DNA from: Bordetella parapertussis
Lineage (GTDB): Bacteria; Pseudomonadota; Gammaproteobacteria; Burkholderiales; Burkholderiaceae_C
Assembly: GCA_945900695.1 (NCBI GenBank)
Contig: CAMDJU010000178.1
Span: 1-5,738 of the forward strand
DNA: 5,738 nucleotides
Reading direction: 5' to 3'
Position numbers and translations under genes: made by a program. Positions 5,266 through 5,738 of this stretch are shown here, one piece after another. Under the pieces are notes generated by a model. It searched no databases, was not told where the DNA came from, and saw only the letters and a program-made list of their open reading frames with translations. Position 1 is the stretch's first letter; every line of letters starts with the position of its first letter.

Positions 5266-5738
5266 ATGAAGAACTTTTTAATTATCAATCCAAACACCAA
5301 CGCATTAACTACCGAGCGATTGCAAAACGTTCTCATGCCCCTCATGCCAACGGATGCAAATACATTGTTTACAACTGCAAGCTTTGGTGCAAATTACATT
5401 GCATGCGAGGCCAGTTACGCTGTGGCCTCACATGCGTGTTTAGAAGCATGGGCTAGCCAAATCCTGATTAATCCTGAACCCTTTGCAGGCGTTTTAATTG
5501 CTTGTTTTGGCGACCCCGCTTTATTTGCTCTGCGTGAGATGTCGGCGGTGCCCGTGACGGGGCTTGCTGAGGCCTCTTTTATCCAAGCAGCACAAATAGG
5601 TCCCTTCGCTGTCGTGACGGGTGGCGAGCGTTGGAAACCAATGATCCAAAGACTAGCAGCCAACCTTGGATTTGGAGACCAGTTGCGACACATTGAAACA
5701 GTCAGTCCCAGTGGCGCAGAACTACAAGCCAACCCAGA
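5266..5738 (+). CDS. Asp/Glu/hydantoin racemase-family protein, N-terminal part (runs off the window)
   Basis: The first 157 codons of an open frame run from the ATG at 5266 to the window end without a stop. The product begins MKNFLIINPNTNALTTERL; the (I)NPNT(S/N) motif after the first beta strand is typical of the hydantoin racemase/allantoin racemase/Dcg1 branch of the family. ASFGANYIACEASYAVASHA (38-57) matches the usual helix after strand two. GVLIACFGDPALFALRE (75-91) carries the first catalytic cysteine (Cys80) in the CFGDP context, followed by VPVTGLAEAS (95-104). Members are cofactor-independent cytoplasmic racemases using two cysteines as acid and base; the second, expected near residue 180, lies beyond the window. 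Family size is about 210-250 residues, so roughly two thirds is seen. The exact substrate (hydantoin, allantoin, an amino acid) cannot be assigned, and maleate isomerase or arylmalonate decarboxylase relatives are less likely given the NPNTN start. The ribosome site is weak (GAG at 5252-5254). A nine-base tandem near-repeat at 5332-5349 encodes LMPLMP. The gene is divergent from the importer operon, which suggests shared control and a linked substrate. Confidence 0.88.
   Translation, partial: MKNFLIINPNTNALTTERLQNVLMPLMPTDANTLFTTASFGANYIACEASYAVASHACLEAWASQILINPEPFAGVLIACFGDPALFALREMSAVPVTGLAEASFIQAAQIGPFAVVTGGERWKPMIQRLAANLGFGDQLRHIETVSPSGAELQANP
5401..5435. repeat. 13-bp inverted repeat inside the racemase coding region
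   Basis: GCATGCGAGGCCA (5401-5413) and TGGCCTCACATGC (5423-5435) are complementary at 12 of 13 positions across a nine-base loop. The single exception is C-A on the plus strand and G-U on the minus strand. It spans about codons 46-57 of the racemase, in a region whose amino acids look normal for the family. No T-tract follows it in either direction, so it does not look like a terminator. Confidence 0.6.

Noticed and set aside
5415..5732. A 105-codon open frame on the minus strand opposite the racemase
   Set aside because: The plus strand encodes clear racemase motifs (INPNTN, CFGDP) over the same bases. The minus frame has no recognisable features.
1..5738. Search for tRNA, rRNA, CRISPR repeats, insertion-sequence ends, target duplications and recombination sites
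   Set aside because: No regularly spaced repeats, transposase motifs, long terminal inverted repeats or tRNA-like cloverleaf with its conserved TTC arm was seen by eye on either strand.

Overview
The window is almost entirely one ABC importer operon of the Dpp/Opp (peptide, opine and nickel) type, read on the minus strand, plus the first 473 bases of a divergent Asp/Glu/hydantoin racemase-family gene on the plus strand. Moderate GC content, long open antisense frames and the style of the proteins suggest a betaproteobacterium of the Burkholderiales, perhaps Comamonadaceae (Limnohabitans, Rhodoferax or Polaromonas-like). This placement is an impression from sequence character, not a database result.

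Layout from right to left, in the direction of operon transcription: a divergent intergenic region (4946-5265) holds a good sigma70-type promoter for the operon and a 19-bp near-palindrome on the predicted transcription start. Next come the periplasmic solute-binding protein (3275-4945) and a 103-base gap containing a hairpin plus T-tract that looks like a leaky intrinsic terminator. The DppB-type permease (2218-3171), the DppC-type permease (1308-2198), a DppF-type ATPase (242-1300) and the start of a DppD-type ATPase (1-245, cut by the window edge) follow. The last two genes overlap by four bases (ATGA).

Together the five products make a complete importer: binding protein in the periplasm, two inner-membrane permeases, and two non-identical ATPases. 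Two things depart from the textbook arrangement. The F-type ATPase gene precedes the D-type gene, and a probable attenuator separates the binding protein from the membrane and ATPase genes.

The divergent racemase (5266 to the window end) is of the hydantoin/allantoin racemase (HyuE/HpxA/Dcg1-like) type, judged by an N-terminal INPNTN motif and a CFGDP active-site cysteine motif. Its position head-to-head with the importer suggests that the imported compound may be an amino-acid derivative, hydantoin/ureide or D-amino-acid-containing peptide whose stereocentre is adjusted inside the cell; this is inference. No regulator, RNA gene, insertion sequence, CRISPR array or phage-like gene was seen. 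Overall this is a fairly ordinary catabolic transport locus. The most useful leads are the intercistronic attenuator, the putative operator, and the racemase-importer pairing.
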